Position numbers and translations under genes: made by a program. Shown in pieces: positions 26,220 through 36,946 of a stretch of DNA of 60,135 bases. The notes under the pieces are model-generated. The model was not told the DNA's origin. It saw nothing but the letters and a program-made list of their open reading frames with translations, and searched no databases. Position 1 is the stretch's first letter. Each line of letters opens with the position of its first letter. Origin of the DNA: JAGXQV01 sp964527565 (lineage in GTDB: Bacteria; Pseudomonadota; Gammaproteobacteria; Burkholderiales; Sulfuricellaceae); the NCBI GenBank assembly GCA_964527565.1, contig CAZGOY010000019.1, forward strand, positions 1-60,135, given 5' to 3'.

Positions 26220-26427
26220 TGGCATCATCCCGGTCAAATTGATATCCGCTGGTGTCCACGTTGAAGCTTCGGAAAAAAGCTTCGATTTCCCCAGCAGTTT
26301 TGGGGGCTGACACAAGCCCAGATGGAAACCGCCTTACCTTGAGGAAGGCGATGAAATCCAGTATCTCGGCCTGCCTCTCAGGGGGTAGTGATTCAGCTTC
26401 GCGTGCAATGATGTCGGAATATCCCAT
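26209..26427 (-). CDS. vapB: VapB-like antitoxin (DUF2281-like)
   Basis: 72-aa protein. The SLPPERQAEILDFIAFLK helix is the hallmark of small antitoxins paired with PIN toxins; the C-terminal half (FNVDTSGYQFDRDD) is acidic and likely wraps the toxin. It overlaps the toxin gene by about 11 nt. An 88-base gap upstream probably holds its own promoter. Confidence 0.82.
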   Translation of the reverse strand: MGYSDIIAREAESLPPERQAEILDFIAFLKVRRFPSGLVSAPKTAGEIEAFFRSFNVDTSGYQFDRDDANAR

Positions 26428-26515
26428 GCTGGTGCGGCTCCCATATCTTCCTCAATTCTAACAGCAAACAAACACCCTTCAGCATTCTAGGGTGGCTGCG
26501 ACAACGAGCAGGCGG

Positions 26516-27496
26516 TCAATGTTCCCGAAAAACATCGTCCAGCGACTTCGCATCCAGTACGCGGTCCCCCCAGGTTTCCAATTGATTGACACTTGCTTGG
26601 GTCAGCCGATTCTCAATGGTTTCCGGCAGCGCTCCAAAACGGCGCGCCAGCAGGCGCCGCAGCAGCACCCCTTCGCCCTGCTGCATCCCCTGCTGCATCC
26701 CCTGCAACAAGCCCTGCTGAAGTCCCTTTTCAATCCCTATCCGTTCAACCGACGACACATAGCGCATTTTTTCCTTCTCCTCGAATACTTCAATACGTTG
26801 CCACAACTCTTGCATCAGATTTTCCGGGAGCCGCATCATCCAGTCAAGAACCAGAAACAGGTCAATAATGCGCTGTTTACCCCAGTCCCGCTGGTAAAGC
26901 AACTGGATCAGCTTCCACTTTGCGGTAAAGCGTGCATCCATGTCCTTACGGGTGGCCTTTGTCAACAAATGGGCCAGCGTTACCAGAGCGAAAGGATTCG
27001 CATCCGCCTGAAGTTCCGCTTCGCGCCCCATGAAATCCAGCAGTTTGGCAGTGGGAAATTCCAGTGTATGTTTGCATCCCAGCACCTCAAACCCAAATGA
27101 AACGGGGCGCCAGTCTTCCGATTCATCCGCGAGGATCGCCATACTGGCTACCGGGTGGTGGTAACGGTCATACAGACGATAGTTGTAGACGAACATCCGC
27201 TCGGCAAATTCCGTCTGGGGGCTGCCCTGCACTTCGAGGTGGATGTAAATCCAGCTCTCTTCCCCGGAAAGCCGGTTTACGCGGACAAGCTTGTCAACGA
27301 AGCGCTTGCCGAGTTCAGCATCCTGCACCACGGCACGCAGTTCACTATCCAGAAATTCGTAGCCGTGCAACCAATCAATCTGAGCATGGGCCGCCGGAAA
27401 ATAGAACGCCATGAATTCGGGAAAGTAGCGCTCGACAGCTTCTTTCCACGGGCTGTCGTAATCGTCGGCGGAGGAAAGTTCCACAGGATTTGTCAT
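26516..27496 (-). CDS. Rpn-family recombination-promoting nuclease/putative transposase with DUF4351-like tail
   Basis: 326-aa protein. The N-terminal PD-(D/E)XK-like nuclease domain has WIYIHLEVQGSPQTEFAERM and FVYNYRLYDRY as in Rpn/transposase_31 proteins. A Gln-rich link with GLQQGLLQGMQQGMQQ repeats leads to a DUF4351-like C-terminus (LLRRLLARRFGALPETI, then LDAKSLDDVF). Start at 27496 is chosen because the longer frame runs into pseF. No terminal repeats flank it, so it looks like a resident gene rather than a mobile element. It separates pseF from the TA pair and pseG. Confidence 0.85.
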   Translation of the reverse strand: MTNPVELSSADDYDSPWKEAVERYFPEFMAFYFPAAHAQIDWLHGYEFLDSELRAVVQDAELGKRFVDKLVRVNRLSGEESWIYIHLEVQGSPQTEFAERMFVYNYRLYDRYHHPVASMAILADESEDWRPVSFGFEVLGCKHTLEFPTAKLLDFMGREAELQADANPFALVTLAHLLTKATRKDMDARFTAKWKLIQLLYQRDWGKQRIIDLFLVLDWMMRLPENLMQELWQRIEVFEEKEKMRYVSSVERIGIEKGLQQGLLQGMQQGMQQGEGVLLRRLLARRFGALPETIENRLTQASVNQLETWGDRVLDAKSLDDVFREH

Positions 27497-27518
27497 CGAA
27501 AAGAAAAAATTGGGGAAA

Positions 27519-28211
27519 TCATGACGCTTTGGAAATAGCATCCCACATCAATTCCGCCCGGCGCCAGTCCGCTTCGGTATCGATGTCCTGAACCCGCCAG
27601 CGCGGGATGACAACAGGGCAGGTGTGCCGGTCGAACAGGCGTTTGTTTTCCAGCCAAGCTTGCGGACGCCCCCAGTAAAACTGGCCTGCATCATGCAGGG
27701 CCACAGGCAGGTCCTGCGAACGCGCCATATAATTTTCCGGAAAAAACATTTCGATACCGCCTTCCGGATGCAGACGGAAGGAACGGAAAACGGGTGCGGC
27801 AAATTCCGTGACCGGAAAGGCATAGTCCCAGTTTCCCGATTCCAAGGCTTGCAGGGCGAGCTGGATGTCCTCGACACGAATGAACGGCACTGTGGCATAA
27901 ATGCAGCAGACCGCTTCGGGCTGCCACCCCTGGTCGAACATCCAGCGGATGGCGTGGGCGATCACGTCCACTGTTCCGGTATGGTCATCTGCAAGGTTTG
28001 CCGGGCGCATGAACGGAACCTCGGCGCCGCAGGATCTAGCCACCCCGGCAACTTCATCGTCGTCCGTGGAAACTATGACATGGTCGAACAGCCCGCTCCC
28101 CCAAGCGGCGGCGATGGCGTAGGCAATCATGGGCTTGCCGGCGAAGGGCCGGATATTTTTGCGCGGGATACGCTTGCTCCCGCCGCGCGCGGGAATGACG
28201 GCAACCTTCAT
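27519..28211 (-). CDS. pseF: Pseudaminic acid cytidylyltransferase
   Basis: 230-aa CMP-sugar synthase that activates pseudaminic acid with CTP. The N-terminal KVAVIPARGGSKRIPRKN is the nucleotide-binding signature; IVSTDDDEVAGVA, and FVQ-type downstream residues (VQDIDTEADWRRAELM) close the fold. ATG at 28211 overlaps the pseC stop by 4 nt. Normal length. Confidence 0.93.
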   Translation of the reverse strand: MKVAVIPARGGSKRIPRKNIRPFAGKPMIAYAIAAAWGSGLFDHVIVSTDDDEVAGVARSCGAEVPFMRPANLADDHTGTVDVIAHAIRWMFDQGWQPEAVCCIYATVPFIRVEDIQLALQALESGNWDYAFPVTEFAAPVFRSFRLHPEGGIEMFFPENYMARSQDLPVALHDAGQFYWGRPQAWLENKRLFDRHTCPVVIPRWRVQDIDTEADWRRAELMWDAISKAS

Positions 28212-29374
28212 CCGGCAATCGCCTCCTTCAGGGATTGGGCTACGCGACATTGTTGTTCATCGGTCAGCCCCGGATACATCGGCAGGCTGATTGCTTCTGC
28301 GTAATAGTGCTCTGCCTGCGGGCAATATCCGGCCTTAAAGCCCAGTTTTTCATAATAAGGCTGACGGTACACCGGGATATAGTGCAGATTCACCAGAATG
28401 CCGGCCAGCCGCAATGAATCGAACACTTCCCGACGTGTCTTGCCGGTTTCCGCCAGCTTCAGCCGTATCACATACAGGTGAAACCCGGAATAACTTTCCG
28501 GGTGCAGCCAAAGGGCAAGCACTGGCAGTTCTGCGAGGAGCGCGTCATAGCGCACGGCAATGGCATGGCGCCTAGCAACGTAGGCGTCCAGGCGCTGCAT
28601 CTGGCTTGCGCCCAGCGCTGCCTGTATGTCTGTCATCCGGTAATTGAAGCCCAGGTCGATCTGCTGGTAGTTCCAAAGCTCTTCAGGCGCGCGCGGGAGC
28701 ATCTCGGTACTATCGCTGGTGATGCCGTGGCTGCGTAACAATTTCAAACGCCTGGCCAGTTGCGCGCTATTGGTCAGGGCCATGCCGCCTTCGCCTGTGG
28801 TAACGATTTTCACCGGGTGGAAGCTGAACACGGTGATGTCGCTATAGCGGCCATTGCCGATGGGTTCCCTCTGATAGCGCCCGCCAATGGCATGGGAGGC
28901 ATCCTCGATGATGCGAAAGCCGTAGCGTTGCGAAAGGGCGTGAATTGCCGCCATTTCACAAGGTTGGCCGCAAAAGTGCACCGGGATCACTACCTTGGGC
29001 AATTGCCCGACCTTTTCGGCCTGCGCCAGCTTGGCTTCCAGACACACCACGCTCAAATTACCGGTGCGGGGGTCAATATCGACAAAATCCACCTCCGCGC
29101 CACAATAGCGGGCGCAATTGGCGCTGGCGACAAACGTGATGGGGGTGGTCCACACCCAATCGCCCGGCCCAACGCCCAGGGCCAGGCAAGCAAGGTGCAG
29201 CGCGGAAGTGGCGCTGTTGACGGCAACGGCATGGCTGGCGCCACAATAATCGGCCACGATCTGTTCGAAGCGCGGCACCATCGGCCCCTGAGTAAGAAAA
29301 TCAGAACGCAACACCGCCGCCACCGCGTCCATATCGGCCTGCGTGATTTCCTGGCATGCATAGGGGATGGTCAT
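28208..29374 (-). CDS. pseC: PseC-type sugar aminotransferase
   Basis: 388-aa DegT-family PLP enzyme that aminates the 4-keto intermediate of pseudaminic acid synthesis. It begins TIPYACQEITQADMDAV, has HAVAVNSATSALHLA, IIEDASHAIGG and the PLP-binding Lys in FSFHPVKIVTTGEGG. ATG at 29374 is preferred to a TTG two codons upstream. It follows pseB after six bases and overlaps pseF. Confidence 0.94.
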   Translation of the reverse strand: MTIPYACQEITQADMDAVAAVLRSDFLTQGPMVPRFEQIVADYCGASHAVAVNSATSALHLACLALGVGPGDWVWTTPITFVASANCARYCGAEVDFVDIDPRTGNLSVVCLEAKLAQAEKVGQLPKVVIPVHFCGQPCEMAAIHALSQRYGFRIIEDASHAIGGRYQREPIGNGRYSDITVFSFHPVKIVTTGEGGMALTNSAQLARRLKLLRSHGITSDSTEMLPRAPEELWNYQQIDLGFNYRMTDIQAALGASQMQRLDAYVARRHAIAVRYDALLAELPVLALWLHPESYSGFHLYVIRLKLAETGKTRREVFDSLRLAGILVNLHYIPVYRQPYYEKLGFKAGYCPQAEHYYAEAISLPMYPGLTDEQQCRVAQSLKEAIAG

Positions 29375-29380
29375 AAGCAA

Positions 29381-30379
29381 TCAAATCCTGCCGATCTTTC
29401 CCCGGTTCTCGTCTATCCACGAACGCAGGGTATCGATACTCATCCAGTCTGGGTTGTTGTCAGAACAATAGGTGAAGCTTGGTGAAACTTTTTTTCCATC
29501 TTTGATCCGTGCCGGGTCGGAATTCCAATTGTTAATTGCAGGCAATATTTTGTAGTGGTGATCGTGCTCATAAGTATATAACGCGTCTTCATAACCGATC
29601 ATCTGCTCATGAATTTTTTCCCCCGGACGAACACCGATGATGTCATGCCGAGCATCGGGATTGATGGCTCTGGCAATGTCTATCACTTTCATGGAGGGAA
29701 TCTTTCGTACATAAATTTCGCCCCCCACCATGTCCGAGAAGGCATGCCACACCAGCTCCACACCCTGCTCCAAGGTGATCATAAAGCGTGTCATACGCTC
29801 ATCGGTAATGGGCAGCACACCTTTATTCGCGAGAGTGAGGAAAAACGGAATTACCGAACCACGCGACCCCATGACGTTGCCGTAGCGCACCACGGCAAAT
29901 CGGGCATCGTTGCCCCCCGAGTATGAGTTACCAGCAATAAATAGCTTGTCCGATGTTAGCTTGGTCGCGCCATACAAATTGGCCGGGCTGCTAGCCTTGT
30001 CTGTGGAAAGCGCCACCACGCGCTTCACGCCTTGGTCGATACATGCGTCGATAAGGTTCATTGCTCCAAACACGTTGGTTTTAACACACTCAAAAGGGTT
30101 ATATTCAGCGGTAGGAACAATTTTGGTGGCGGCCGCATGCACGACATATTCAATGCCATTGAGCGCACGTGCGAGACGATCCTTATCGCGCACATCACCG
30201 ATGAAGAAACGGACGCGTTTGTCTTCACCGTACAGCTTGGCCATCTCCCACTGCTTCATTTCGTCCCGCGAGAAAATGACCAGACGGCGCGGGTTGAATT
30301 TTGCCAGCGTCATCGGCACAAAGGTGTTTCCGAATGAACCGGTGCCGCCGGTGATGAGGATGGAAGAATTATGGAGCAT
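29381..30379 (-). CDS. pseB: UDP-N-acetylglucosamine 4,6-dehydratase (inverting)
   Basis: 332-aa SDR enzyme, first step of pseudaminic acid synthesis. The cofactor loop is ILITGGTGSFGNTF, followed by FSRDEMKQWEMA. The catalytic segment is STDKASSPANLYGATKLTSDKL (Thr-Tyr-Lys). Near the C-terminus IGVRPGEKIHEQMI is typical of PseB. First of the pse block; the ABC transporter gene lies 15 bases upstream. Confidence 0.95.
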   Translation of the reverse strand: MLHNSSILITGGTGSFGNTFVPMTLAKFNPRRLVIFSRDEMKQWEMAKLYGEDKRVRFFIGDVRDKDRLARALNGIEYVVHAAATKIVPTAEYNPFECVKTNVFGAMNLIDACIDQGVKRVVALSTDKASSPANLYGATKLTSDKLFIAGNSYSGGNDARFAVVRYGNVMGSRGSVIPFFLTLANKGVLPITDERMTRFMITLEQGVELVWHAFSDMVGGEIYVRKIPSMKVIDIARAINPDARHDIIGVRPGEKIHEQMIGYEDALYTYEHDHHYKILPAINNWNSDPARIKDGKKVSPSFTYCSDNNPDWMSIDTLRSWIDENRGKIGRI

Positions 30380-30394
30380 TAAAAGTAACTTTCA

Positions 30395-32191
30395 TTATTT
30401 TGCAAGTCGCACTATTGCCGATTTATCCACAATATCTTGGTAGCTGCCAATTCTCTTGACCCCCCCATCCACCAGTTCCACGATCAGCGTACAGTTTTTC
30501 AAAGTGGTCACCCGATGGGCAATGATAAGTATGGTGAGATCCTCGCTAAGTTTTTCAATAGCCTGCATCACGGCCTGCTCGGTTTCATTGTCGAGCGCGC
30601 TGGTGGCCTCGTCAAAGATAATGACGTCCGCCTGTTTGTAGAGGGCGCGGGCGATACCGATACGCTGGCGCTGCCCCCCGGAAAGGCGGATGCCCCTTTC
30701 GCCCACGAATGTCTGGTATTGCTTGGGCCAAGTCTCGATTGTATCGGCAATTTGCGCTTGGCGCGCGGCTTGCCGGACACGCTGCGGGTCAATCTGCGCC
30801 TTGGGTACGCCAAAAGCGATATTTTCTTCTATGCTGCTGTCGGCCAGAAAAATGCTTTGCGGAACATGCGCAATGTGGGACTGCCAGGCGCGGTGATTGC
30901 CGAGAGTGATGGTCTGTCCATCGACTTCGAGGGTTCCTTGCGTGGGCTGCAACAGCCCCATGACAATATCCAGCAAAGTGCTTTTGCCGCTGCCGGTTGT
31001 GCCGATAAAGCCTACGCGGCTACCATAGGGGATGGTGAGGTCAAGATTATTGAGCACCCAGGGAGTTTGGGGGCTGTAGCGAAAAGAAAGATGCCTGAGC
31101 ACAATTCCCTGGTGGTATGGCAATGGGATGGCAGGGGGCTGGTCAGCGTGTCCGGGAAGGGGTTGATCGAGTAAATCGAGTGCGTCCCGCAACGATGTCC
31201 GCCCCCCCTGAATGCCAGACCAAGCCCCATAGGCCTGCTGCAAGACGGGCAGCAAGCGTTGCGCGCCCAATGCCAGGGCGCCGAGCACCGGAATCGCCTT
31301 TGCGACCCCCTCTTCCTGCTGGGCAAGGACATAGGCCAGCGCGGCAATGAGCAGCATGCCCAAGGCCTCCATGCCGTAACGGGGACTTTGGCTGATGAAA
31401 ATGTTATTGCCTTGGGCGTGTCGTAGCGGGAGGTCCGCATTGCGGTATATCTGGCAATAGGCAGGTTGTGTGCCATCAATCAGAACATCGCGTATGCCAC
31501 CCAAGCCTTCCTGTAACGCCTTGAGGACACGAGGTGACTCACGAGCAATCGAATTACTGTTATTCAATAAGCGCTTGCGCGTCAAGCGGATAATAACGGC
31601 GTAAATGATGCCAAAACCGCCAAAAGCGGCCAGCGCGATCAAAGGGTCTACGGACAACATAGCAACCAGTATCATGACCAGCATGATGCTGGAACTGATG
31701 AGCGCCAAAAGCGGCAAGATGGCACTGTAGATAATATTGTTGACCTTGCCGGAAATCCCGCTGATTACTTCGCTACTGTTACGGGCTACATGCACGGCAT
31801 AAGGCTGATATAAGGTACGCCGGTAGACATTGATGCTCAAGTCAGCGCCGGTTGCGAAGGATAGCCGTGTATTTGCCCAAAGCAGCATTAATCGCATCCC
31901 CCCCGCCAGCAGTACAGCCAAACCGAATACCACGGTGAGCGGAAGCAGAAGCGCATTGGGTTGATCCAACGCCAGAAATTCGATGAAAGGCTGCGCGGCA
32001 GGATGCGCGAACACCCGCTCTGGAGACGTGAGCACGCCGAGGAACGGCAACACTGCGCCAATGCTGAGAATCTCCGCGAACGAAGTGAGCACCATCAACA
32101 CCAGCAGCATCCCGAACTGCGCGCGGCGCCGTGGACTGATATGGTGCCAGAGGCGTCTCAGAAGCTTGGCGAGGGTTTGTTCCGAGGGCAT
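30395..32191 (-). CDS. ABC transporter, fused permease/ATPase (PglK/MsbA-like flippase)
   Basis: 598-aa half-transporter. Five to six hydrophobic segments occupy residues 25-310. The ATPase domain has Walker A GTTGSGKS (397-404), signature LSGGQRQR (503-510) and Walker B VIIFDEAT (523-530). In glycan loci such proteins flip lipid-linked oligosaccharide across the inner membrane, as PglK does. Position between fcl and pseB suggests it exports the fucose/pseudaminic acid glycan; no Wzx-type flippase is seen in the window. The cargo is inferred. Confidence 0.88.
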   Translation of the reverse strand: MPSEQTLAKLLRRLWHHISPRRRAQFGMLLVLMVLTSFAEILSIGAVLPFLGVLTSPERVFAHPAAQPFIEFLALDQPNALLLPLTVVFGLAVLLAGGMRLMLLWANTRLSFATGADLSINVYRRTLYQPYAVHVARNSSEVISGISGKVNNIIYSAILPLLALISSSIMLVMILVAMLSVDPLIALAAFGGFGIIYAVIIRLTRKRLLNNSNSIARESPRVLKALQEGLGGIRDVLIDGTQPAYCQIYRNADLPLRHAQGNNIFISQSPRYGMEALGMLLIAALAYVLAQQEEGVAKAIPVLGALALGAQRLLPVLQQAYGAWSGIQGGRTSLRDALDLLDQPLPGHADQPPAIPLPYHQGIVLRHLSFRYSPQTPWVLNNLDLTIPYGSRVGFIGTTGSGKSTLLDIVMGLLQPTQGTLEVDGQTITLGNHRAWQSHIAHVPQSIFLADSSIEENIAFGVPKAQIDPQRVRQAARQAQIADTIETWPKQYQTFVGERGIRLSGGQRQRIGIARALYKQADVIIFDEATSALDNETEQAVMQAIEKLSEDLTILIIAHRVTTLKNCTLIVELVDGGVKRIGSYQDIVDKSAIVRLAK

Positions 32192-32228
32192 GCCGGATCC
32201 CGCTCCTTGCGGATTTCATCACTAATCT

Positions 32229-33281
32229 TCACTGACCCCCCCTCCTAATACCGTCATGCAAAAAAGAGACATCCCCTATTCCCTTCAGGTAGGCACGGTA
32301 AACGGTCGATATTCCCTCGCGCAGTTTGGTGGTCGCATGCCATCCCATCCGATTCAGTTTGCTCACGTCCGTTAACTTGCGCATCGCGCCATCCGGTTTG
32401 CTGGCATCAAAAACCAGTTCACCGGCAAACCCGACAATTTCTCTGACCAATTCGGCCAACTCCCTGATGGAAAGTTCTTCTCCGCTACCAATGTTGATCA
32501 ATGGTGGCGAGTCGGCCTTAATCAGCGGGGAAAACGCTTCATCGGAAAGGCACATCAAGTAAACGCAGGCTCCGGCCATGTCTTCGCTATATAAAAATTC
32601 ACGGTACGGCGTACCGCTGCCCCATACCGTGACACTTTTGTCGCCACGCGCCTTGGCCTCATGCATCTTGCGCATGAGTGCCGGCAGAACGTGTGAATTC
32701 TCGGCATCGTAGTTATCACCAGGGCCATACAGGTTGGTCGGCATCACCGCGATATATTTCGTGCCGTATTGGCGATTGTAGGCGTGGCACATCTCGATGC
32801 CGGCTATCTTGGCCAGCGCATAGGGGCGGTTGGTCGGCTCCAGCGGACCACTGAGGAGGTAGTCTTCTTTCATCGGTTGCGGGCAGTCGCGCGGATAGAT
32901 GCATGACGAACCCAAAAAGAGGAGGCGCCGGACATGGTTGCGCCAGGCTTCGTGAATCACATGGGTCTGGATGGCCAGATTCTGGTAAATAAATTCAGCA
33001 GGATAGGTATTGTTGGCGTGGATTCCCCCCACTTTGGCCGCGGCCAGGAAAACATGGTCGGGTTTTTCCTTTTCAAAGAACGCGCACACTGCCTGCTGAT
33101 CGGTAAGATCGAGTTCTGCGTGCGTTCGGGTAATGATGCCCGGAGAAAGTGATGAGGGTTGAAGGCCGAGGCCCATTTCAAGCAGACGACGCACAATGGC
33201 TGAACCCACCAGCCCCCGGTGGCCGGCAACATAGATCCTGGCGTGGGCAAAATCGGCATTCACCGAGGGGGATTGCGTCAT
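32229..33281 (-). CDS. fcl: GDP-L-fucose synthase
   Basis: 350-aa SDR epimerase/reductase that turns GDP-4-keto-6-deoxymannose into GDP-L-fucose. Landmarks: YVAGHRGLVGSAIVRRL, FLGSSCIYPRDCPQPMKE, and the catalytic Tyr/Lys region PYALAKIAG. ATG at 33281 is preferred to a TTG four codons upstream. Directly downstream of gmd. Confidence 0.95.
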   Translation of the reverse strand: MTQSPSVNADFAHARIYVAGHRGLVGSAIVRRLLEMGLGLQPSSLSPGIITRTHAELDLTDQQAVCAFFEKEKPDHVFLAAAKVGGIHANNTYPAEFIYQNLAIQTHVIHEAWRNHVRRLLFLGSSCIYPRDCPQPMKEDYLLSGPLEPTNRPYALAKIAGIEMCHAYNRQYGTKYIAVMPTNLYGPGDNYDAENSHVLPALMRKMHEAKARGDKSVTVWGSGTPYREFLYSEDMAGACVYLMCLSDEAFSPLIKADSPPLINIGSGEELSIRELAELVREIVGFAGELVFDASKPDGAMRKLTDVSKLNRMGWHATTKLREGISTVYRAYLKGIGDVSFLHDGIRRGGQ

Positions 33282-33296
33282 TTGAGCGATCAAATT

Positions 33297-34393
<1,097 letters not shown>

Positions 34394-34397
<4 letters not shown>

Positions 34398-35806
34398 TTT
34401 TCCGCTTGCCCCCTTCCATAAGTATCTTCAAAACGGACGATGTCATCTTCCCCCACATAATCGCCGCATTGCACCTCGATGATATGCAGCGCCACCTCCG
34501 AGGGGTTTTCCAGACGATGGCGATGCCCTATCGGGATGTAGGTAGACTCGTTTTCCCGCAGGACAATCTCTTTCTCGCCATTGGTGATCCTGGCTGTCCC
34601 CGCCACCACCACCCAGTGCTCCGAGCGATGGTTGTGCAATTGCATGGAGAGCTTGGCGCCGGGGTTGACGACGATGCGCTTGATCTTGAATTTTGGCTTT
34701 TCTTCCAGCACGGTATAAATACCCCAAGGACGATGCACGGTGAGATGCGTTTCCAGGAGATGGGGATACCTTTCCTGAATCAGTGCCTGCAACGCCTTGA
34801 TGTCTTCGGTACGGTTACGATTGCATATAAGTGTCGCATCCGCGGTCTGGATCACTGCGAGGTTGCCCACTCCCAGCGTCGCCAGCAAACCATGTGTAGT
34901 CCAAAGCAGGCTGTTGCTGGTCTGCATGGCAATGACATCACCTTGCTCGACATTGCCGCAAGCGTCCTTGGCGTGATGGTCATAGATCGAATCCCAGTTT
35001 CCCAGGTCGCTCCAATCCATGTCCGCCGCGACAACCGCCACCCCCTCCGCTTTCTCAGCCAAACCGTAATCTATCGAAAGGCAAGGCATCCGGGCATAGG
35101 ATTCAGCCAGACTGTCACTTTGCATGGACATCACGATCTGATGAATTTCAGGCTGATATTTTTCCAGAAGTCGCATAAAAACAGCGGCACGAAAGATGAA
35201 CATGCCGCCATTCCAGAGATATCCTTCCTTCAGAAAACGCATGGCACTGGTTTGATCCGGTTTTTCGACAAATCGGGCAACCTGCCGGAGAGCGCCTCCG
35301 CCATTGATCGACAGGCATTCACCGGGCTGAATGTAGCCATATCCGGTTGCCGGCCCGGCCGGACTGATACCGATCAAGGCCAAATATCCCTCTTCCGCCC
35401 CCATTTCCGCCGCCTGCCAGGCTTGAAGAAATGCCGGCTCATTACCGATAGCGTGATCCGATGGAAAAACACCAATGATGGCATCCGGGTTACGGCGATA
35501 AATCACGCTGGCCGCCCAGGCGATGGCCGGAAGCGTATTGCGCGCCTGCGGCTCGGCCAGCACGCCGTCCATCAGTAACGGTGAGATTTCCGAAAGTTGA
35601 CCCTTGGCCTCAAACTTCTGGTCTACATGCGTTACTGTCAACAGATTTTCTGGTACGACCCACTTTAGCAAACGTTGCGCAGTTTGTTGAAGCAGGGTCA
35701 AGTCGCCATTTAAATTCAAAAACTGTTTCGGCCTCAGCGAACGCGACAGCGGCCATAATCGGGTTCCAGAGCCACCACATAAAATCACGGCATAACGTTC
35801 AGTCAT
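34394..35806 (-). CDS. manC: Mannose-1-phosphate guanylyltransferase / mannose-6-phosphate isomerase
   Basis: 470-aa bifunctional enzyme supplying GDP-mannose. The N-terminal nucleotidyltransferase domain has VILCGGSGTRLWPLSRSLRPKQF and a FVEKPD motif; the C-terminal cupin has QLHNHRSEHWVVVAGTA for isomerase activity. Its ATG overlaps the mshN stop by 4 nt (ATGA), so fucose synthesis is translationally tied to the pilus genes. It feeds gmd directly. Confidence 0.95.
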
Positions 35807-36945
35807 GGCACGGGTGCGGTGGATTGCTGGGATTGCAGTTTTTTTACCATCCGCAAACGCTGATCGACGAATGCCAGCAGCTCGGTGGAAAGCTCGTTGG
35901 AACTTTTGGCCAGCCGGAAGGCTTCTTGCGCTTCAGGCAAACGGTTTTCCGACTGTAGCGAAATACCCAGCCCCATTTGCCAGGTTCCGGAAGGGGCCAG
36001 ACGCAGGGCAGCCTGATAGTGATCGATGGCTGCTTTGTGCTGCTCAGTGCGTTGCAGGATGGCGGCGAGAAAAGCCTGATAACCGGCATTGGAGATAGCG
36101 TGCGGCAGGCTCCGGTACAGCGTTTCCAGGGCGGAACGTGTGTCGCCACGCTCGACCTGCAGTCGCGCCAGCGCCATGGCGAAACCGTATTGTTCGGCAT
36201 TCAGGCCCAATCCTTCCTGCAGGATCACTTCAGCCTGGGTGAGTTGCCGCAATTCGACCAGCAGTCCGGCCAACGCCTGGCGCGCCGCAAGATGGTAAGG
36301 GTCGAGACGGAGCGCTTCTTCAAGGGCATTGCGCGCTTCGGCGATACGCCCTTGCTGCAACCAGGACAACGCTTTCTGGTAATTGTAGAGCGCTTGTTGC
36401 TGCGGCGTGACGGATTTGACGGCGAGTTCGCTCTCGCGGGCAACGCGAATCTTGCCGACACTCTCTCGCGAAGGCTTTCCGGGGGCAGTCCCTGCCGGAA
36501 AATCATCAGACTGCGTGGCAGGACCGCCACTGGCAATCCCGCTGTCCGGCACACGTTTTTTCTTTCCTGGGGCCGACTGGGCAGCCGGTTTGGCAGGTTC
36601 ATCCGGTACCGGGTCCAGGGCGGCGATCAGCGGCAACTTTTCCTCCACTCCCATTTCGGTTGCGGCTGCGGGAGGTTGTGGCTGCGCGGCAGGAGGTTGC
36701 GGCTGCGCACCGGGCATCTTGCCGGCCACGGCTACCGATTTGACCGGTTTCGTCTCCTGCTGCCCCACCCACGCGTAATAGCCGCCACCCGCCAGGAGCA
36801 AGGCCGACGACGCCGCCAGGAGCAATATGCGACGCCTGGATTTCGGGATTGTTGCGGCTACGGCGCGCACCCCGTCCGGCAGAGAGGCATCCCGCCCACC
36901 GCGGCGTTGTTCGAGCTTTTGCAGCATCTGATTGATGATGCTCAT
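35803..36945 (-). CDS. mshN: MshN-like TPR protein of MSHA pilus assembly
   Basis: 380-aa membrane-anchored protein. It starts MSIINQMLQKLEQR, the MshN signature; one transmembrane segment is at about residues 40-60, then a Pro/Ala-rich periplasmic spacer, then four or so TPR units (about residues 180-365). Follows mshM after one base. Probably a periplasmic scaffold for the secretin complex. Confidence 0.82.
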   Translation of the reverse strand: MSIINQMLQKLEQRRGGRDASLPDGVRAVAATIPKSRRRILLLAASSALLLAGGGYYAWVGQQETKPVKSVAVAGKMPGAQPQPPAAQPQPPAAATEMGVEEKLPLIAALDPVPDEPAKPAAQSAPGKKKRVPDSGIASGGPATQSDDFPAGTAPGKPSRESVGKIRVARESELAVKSVTPQQQALYNYQKALSWLQQGRIAEARNALEEALRLDPYHLAARQALAGLLVELRQLTQAEVILQEGLGLNAEQYGFAMALARLQVERGDTRSALETLYRSLPHAISNAGYQAFLAAILQRTEQHKAAIDHYQAALRLAPSGTWQMGLGISLQSENRLPEAQEAFRLAKSSNELSTELLAFVDQRLRMVKKLQSQQSTAPVP

Positions 36946-36946
36946 G

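Noticed and set aside
26516..27496. Rpn/transposase-like gene as an insertion sequence
   Set aside because: No terminal inverted repeats or target duplication seen; Rpn-type proteins are not IS transposases in the usual sense.
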